From Chryseobacterium sp. S0630 (GTDB lineage Bacteria > Bacteroidota > Bacteroidia > Flavobacteriales > Weeksellaceae): 45,304 nucleotides of DNA. The stretch spans positions 1-45,304 of the forward strand of contig NZ_JAMZGF010000042.1 in the NCBI RefSeq assembly GCF_024158915.1, read 5' to 3'. Shown one piece after another: positions 43,015 to 45,304 of the stretch. A model generated the notes under the pieces. The model was not told where the DNA came from. It saw only the letters and a list, made by a program, of their open reading frames with translations, and made no database searches. The position numbers and the translations under genes are program-made. The first letter of the stretch is position 1. Each line of letters starts with the position of its first letter.

Positions 43015-44532
43015 TTACAGATTCCTCTCTTCCTTCCTGTTCAGTTCCTCAAAAACAGTCCCAAATGCATCAATGACATCCGTAGGCAGCATAGATTCTT
43101 TTGAATGTTTCTCTGAAGCTATATCGGCAGCTCTGCCATGTAACCATACACCAAGAATACAAGTCTCTTCTTCAGAATATTTCTGGGCCAGAAGCGAAGT
43201 AAGGATTCCGGTAAGAATATCTCCGCTTCCACCCTTTGCCAATCCTGAATTACCCGTTATATTATAAAAAACCTTCCCTTGTGGAGTGATAACCTGGGTA
43301 TGATGATCTTTCAGAATAATATAAATATTCAGATCTTTTGCCTTTTTCTTTGCCAGTTCAAGCCTTTTGAAAGAATCTTCCGTACTTCCGAAAAGTCTTT
43401 CAAATTCTTTCGGATGAGGGGTGATGATTGATTTTTCAGGGATTAATTTCAGGTTTTCCGGATCTTTTGAAATGATATTCAGTGCATCTGCATCCAGAAT
43501 CAATGGTTTTGAATAGTCTTTCAGAAAATTCAGAAAACTTTTCTCAGTTCCTGAATGAGTTCCCAATCCAGGTCCTACACCACAAGTAAAGTCATTGTCA
43601 ATCTCAAAATTGAGTATAAACGTATCTCCTCCTTTAATGAACATGGCTTCGGGACATGAGGTTTGCAAAATATCATATCCACATTCCGGAGCTAGAGTAA
43701 AAGTCAGTCCTGCTCCAGTTTTTAAGGCTGATTTTGTTGCGAGTACTGCTGCACCTATTTTTCCATAGTTTCCTCCTATAATAACAGCCTTACCATAACT
43801 GCCTTTATGAGAAAATTCCTGTCTCGGAATGAATACAGAGGCTACCAGCGAATCATCAATCACATAATAATCAGAATCAGTAGCATCTGCATATATTTTA
43901 CTTAAATCAATATCCAGCAACACTACTTTTCCTGTATATTTTCCTGTTTCAGGATGAAGGAAAGTTCGCTTCCAGCATTGAAAAGTCAGCGTATAATCAG
44001 CATTCAGAATAACAGGATCATTATCAAACATTCCATCCGCAGACAATCCGGAAGGGATATCGATGGATATTTTAATGTTCTTTTTGGTATTCAATTGCTC
44101 AACAAGCATTTTATATTCTCCTTCCAACGGTCTGGATAATCCTGTTCCGAAAAGAGTGTCAATAATGATTGTTTTATCATCAAAATTATATTGTTCTTTA
44201 GTATCAAGTTTCCTTACTGAAATTCCGGATAAATCGCGGAGTCTTTTCAGGTTGACAGAAGCATCTTCTGAAAATTTCCTTTTAGAATCATTCACAAATA
44301 CATCCACATCAAACCCTTTCAGGTAAAGTAATCTTGCAACCGCTAATCCGTCTCCTCCATTATTTCCGTTACCACAAAATATGGCTAGTTTTTTATGGTT
44401 TTTACAATGCTCCGAAATCCAATGTGCTACAGCCATTGAAGCTCTTTCCATCAATTGAATGGAGGAAACCGGCTCTTGAGAAATCGTGAACTGATCCCAG
44501 TTTCGTATCTGTTCTGCAGTAAAAACTTTCAT
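43015..44532 (-). CDS. nnr: Bifunctional NAD(P)H-hydrate repair enzyme (epimerase/dehydratase)
   Basis: A 505-residue cytoplasmic enzyme that repairs hydrated NAD(P)H. The N-terminal YjeF_N epimerase domain (about 1-210) carries CGNGNNGGDGLAVARLL, DTLFGTGL and DIPSGLSADG. The C-terminal ADP-dependent dehydratase domain (about 225-505) holds TPHPKEFERLFG and the nucleotide-binding NSGLAKGGSGDILTGIL. The two-domain layout is standard for bacterial Nnr. It is a lone minus-strand gene, convergent with lgt. Confidence 0.96.
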   Translation of the reverse strand: MKVFTAEQIRNWDQFTISQEPVSSIQLMERASMAVAHWISEHCKNHKKLAIFCGNGNNGGDGLAVARLLYLKGFDVDVFVNDSKRKFSEDASVNLKRLRDLSGISVRKLDTKEQYNFDDKTIIIDTLFGTGLSRPLEGEYKMLVEQLNTKKNIKISIDIPSGLSADGMFDNDPVILNADYTLTFQCWKRTFLHPETGKYTGKVVLLDIDLSKIYADATDSDYYVIDDSLVASVFIPRQEFSHKGSYGKAVIIGGNYGKIGAAVLATKSALKTGAGLTFTLAPECGYDILQTSCPEAMFIKGGDTFILNFEIDNDFTCGVGPGLGTHSGTEKSFLNFLKDYSKPLILDADALNIISKDPENLKLIPEKSIITPHPKEFERLFGSTEDSFKRLELAKKKAKDLNIYIILKDHHTQVITPQGKVFYNITGNSGLAKGGSGDILTGILTSLLAQKYSEEETCILGVWLHGRAADIASEKHSKESMLPTDVIDAFGTVFEELNRKEERNL

Positions 44533-44606
44533 AGGTAAATTAAACTTTTAAGCAAATTACAAAAGATTTTTCATTATGATATCACGTCATTAACAAAAAT
44601 AAAAAG

Positions 44607-44653
44607 TCATCATTAATGAAATAATGTATTGATATAATGATGAAACATTCATT
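44607..44653. promoter_or_regulatory. Nested inverted repeats between nnr and mscL
   Basis: TCATCATT (44607-44614) and AATGATGA (44636-44643) are perfect arms, and AATGAA (44615-44620) with TTCATT (44648-44653) form a second pair. They lie in the 246-bp gap between divergent nnr and mscL. They may be operators or chance structures in AT-rich DNA. Confidence 0.3.
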
Positions 44654-44740
44654 AAAACAGATAATAGGAAATCAGCATAAAATTCAATATTTTGGGAATA
44701 AAAAACTATAAAACGTAGTGTTTTTTACATTTTTAAATTA

Positions 44741-44748
44741 TATTTTTG
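44741..44748 (+). promoter_or_regulatory. mscL promoter -7 element
   Basis: TATTTTTG matches TAnnTTTG, 30 bp before the mscL ATG. No -33 TTG at standard spacing is seen. Confidence 0.45.
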
Positions 44749-44778
44749 TGTATATACTAATTAAAAAAAATATAAATT

Positions 44779-45156
44779 ATGGGATTTGTAAAAGAATTTA
44801 AAGAGTTTGCTTTTAAAGGCAATGTTCTCGATTTAGCTGTCGGTGTGATCATTGGAGCAGCTTTTGGTAAAATTGTTTCGTCTTTGGTAGAAGATGTCAT
44901 CACGCCTCTGATCTTAAACCCTGCATTGAAAGCAGCCGGTGCAGAAAACATTGCAAAACTTACATGGAATGGTGTTGCCTATGGGAACTTCCTTTCAGCG
45001 GTAATCAGTTTCCTTTGTATTGCGATGGTTCTTTTCTGGATCATTAAACTGGCTAACAAAGTGAACAAAAAAGAGGCTCCGGCTCCTGCAGGTCCTACAG
45101 AAGATCAGAAATTACTGACTGAGATCAGAGATTTATTGAAAAGCAAAAATATCTAA
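44779..45156 (+). CDS. mscL: Large-conductance mechanosensitive channel MscL
   Basis: A 125-residue inner-membrane channel that opens under hypo-osmotic stress. The N-terminal amphipathic helix (MGFVKEFKEFAFKGNVLDLA) leads into TM1 (AVGVIIGAAFGKIVSSLVEDVITPL), with the glycine/alanine-rich pore-lining pattern of the family. A loop (NPALKAAGAENIAKLTWNGVAYGNFL) precedes TM2 (AVISFLCIAMVLFWIIKLANKV) and the cytoplasmic helix (EDQKLLTEIRDLLKSKNI). Length and motifs are standard. It is monocistronic with its own terminator. Confidence 0.97.
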   Translation: MGFVKEFKEFAFKGNVLDLAVGVIIGAAFGKIVSSLVEDVITPLILNPALKAAGAENIAKLTWNGVAYGNFLSAVISFLCIAMVLFWIIKLANKVNKKEAPAPAGPTEDQKLLTEIRDLLKSKNI

Positions 45157-45188
45157 TCTGTAACCACAGTTTTTAAAATAAAAAAGAG

Positions 45189-45211
45189 AGGCTGTCCAAA
45201 AAGGGCAGTCT
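45189..45211 (+). terminator. mscL terminator
   Basis: AGGCTGTCC and GGGCAGTCT pair (two G-T pairs) around AAAAA and are followed by TTTTTTT. Confidence 0.85.
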
Positions 45212-45219
45212 TTTTTTAT

Positions 45220-45295
45220 GCGACCCGTTACTGTCCGATAAAAAGTATAAATACATTGAAAATATTAATATTTATGCTATGAATTAACAGGTCGC
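45220..45295. repeat. Possible dispersed repeat with inverted ends at the window edge
   Basis: GCGACCCGTTA (45220-45230) and TAACAGGTCGC (45285-45295) are inverted with one mismatch and bracket about 55 bp of AT-rich sequence containing AATATTAATATT. The right end (GGTCGCTCCTCCGGA) resembles a motif I recall as repeated in Bacteroidota intergenic DNA. The window ends within or just after it. Confidence 0.4.
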
Positions 45296-45304
45296 TCCTC
45301 CGGA

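Overview
The window looks like a chromosomal segment of a Bacteroidota bacterium of the family Weeksellaceae, most likely Chryseobacterium or a close relative (inference). The signs are low G+C, SusC/SusD-type outer-membrane uptake genes, a secreted enzyme with a type IX secretion (T9SS) C-terminal domain, signal peptides ending in FAQ or FSQ, and promoters with the Bacteroidota -7 element TAnnTTTG. No rRNA, tRNA, CRISPR array, prophage or insertion-sequence transposase is visible.

Layout. 1-13 kb is a starch/maltodextrin utilisation locus on the minus strand. It has two transcription units: susC-susD-susE-GH97 alpha-glucosidase, and GH13 amylase - small secreted NTF2-like protein - SLC45-type sugar transporter. 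A plus-strand fatty-acid hydroxylase/sterol-desaturase gene sits between them. 13.3-17 kb holds metG, an unknown membrane protein and a methyltransferase, with repeat-rich gaps. 17-20.3 kb is a siderophore pair: a TonB-dependent receptor and a siderophore-interacting reductase. 20.6-25.8 kb is a tripartite efflux operon (TolC, HlyD/EmrA, 14-TM MFS pump) below an AraC-family regulator. 25.8-28.4 kb holds an Mpo1-like protein, a DUF2891 protein and a DUF4349 lipoprotein. 28.6-30.4 kb is a secreted chitin-active LPMO. 30.8-35.7 kb holds an RsmI-like methylase, a second NTF2-like protein, a low-molecular-weight phosphatase, dnaA, a thioesterase and pheA. 36-45 kb holds a secreted protein, a DUF2339 membrane protein, a small secreted protein, rarA, yidD, an Lgt with an extra N-terminal domain, nnr and mscL.

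How genes work together. SusC/SusD/SusE would capture starch oligosaccharides at the outer membrane, the GH13 and GH97 enzymes would cut them to glucose or maltose, and the SLC45-type carrier would bring sugar across the inner membrane. The TonB receptor imports ferric siderophore and the reductase releases the iron. The efflux operon has a clear promoter (TTG-N19-TAACTTTG) with two direct TCAAATGT copies 29 bp apart, a plausible binding site for the adjacent AraC-type regulator.

I see no convincing new multi-gene system. The most unusual content is non-coding. There are arrays with a strict 7-bp period (AACNNNN or GTTNNNN units) in four intergenic regions, one of which appears to supply the -33 element of a promoter. 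There is also a MITE-like element of about 115 bp present as two inverted copies with perfect 10-bp terminal inverted repeats. Further dispersed repeats lie at 16.1 kb and at the right edge. Among proteins, the Lgt with a secreted-type N-terminal domain of about 125 residues stands out.
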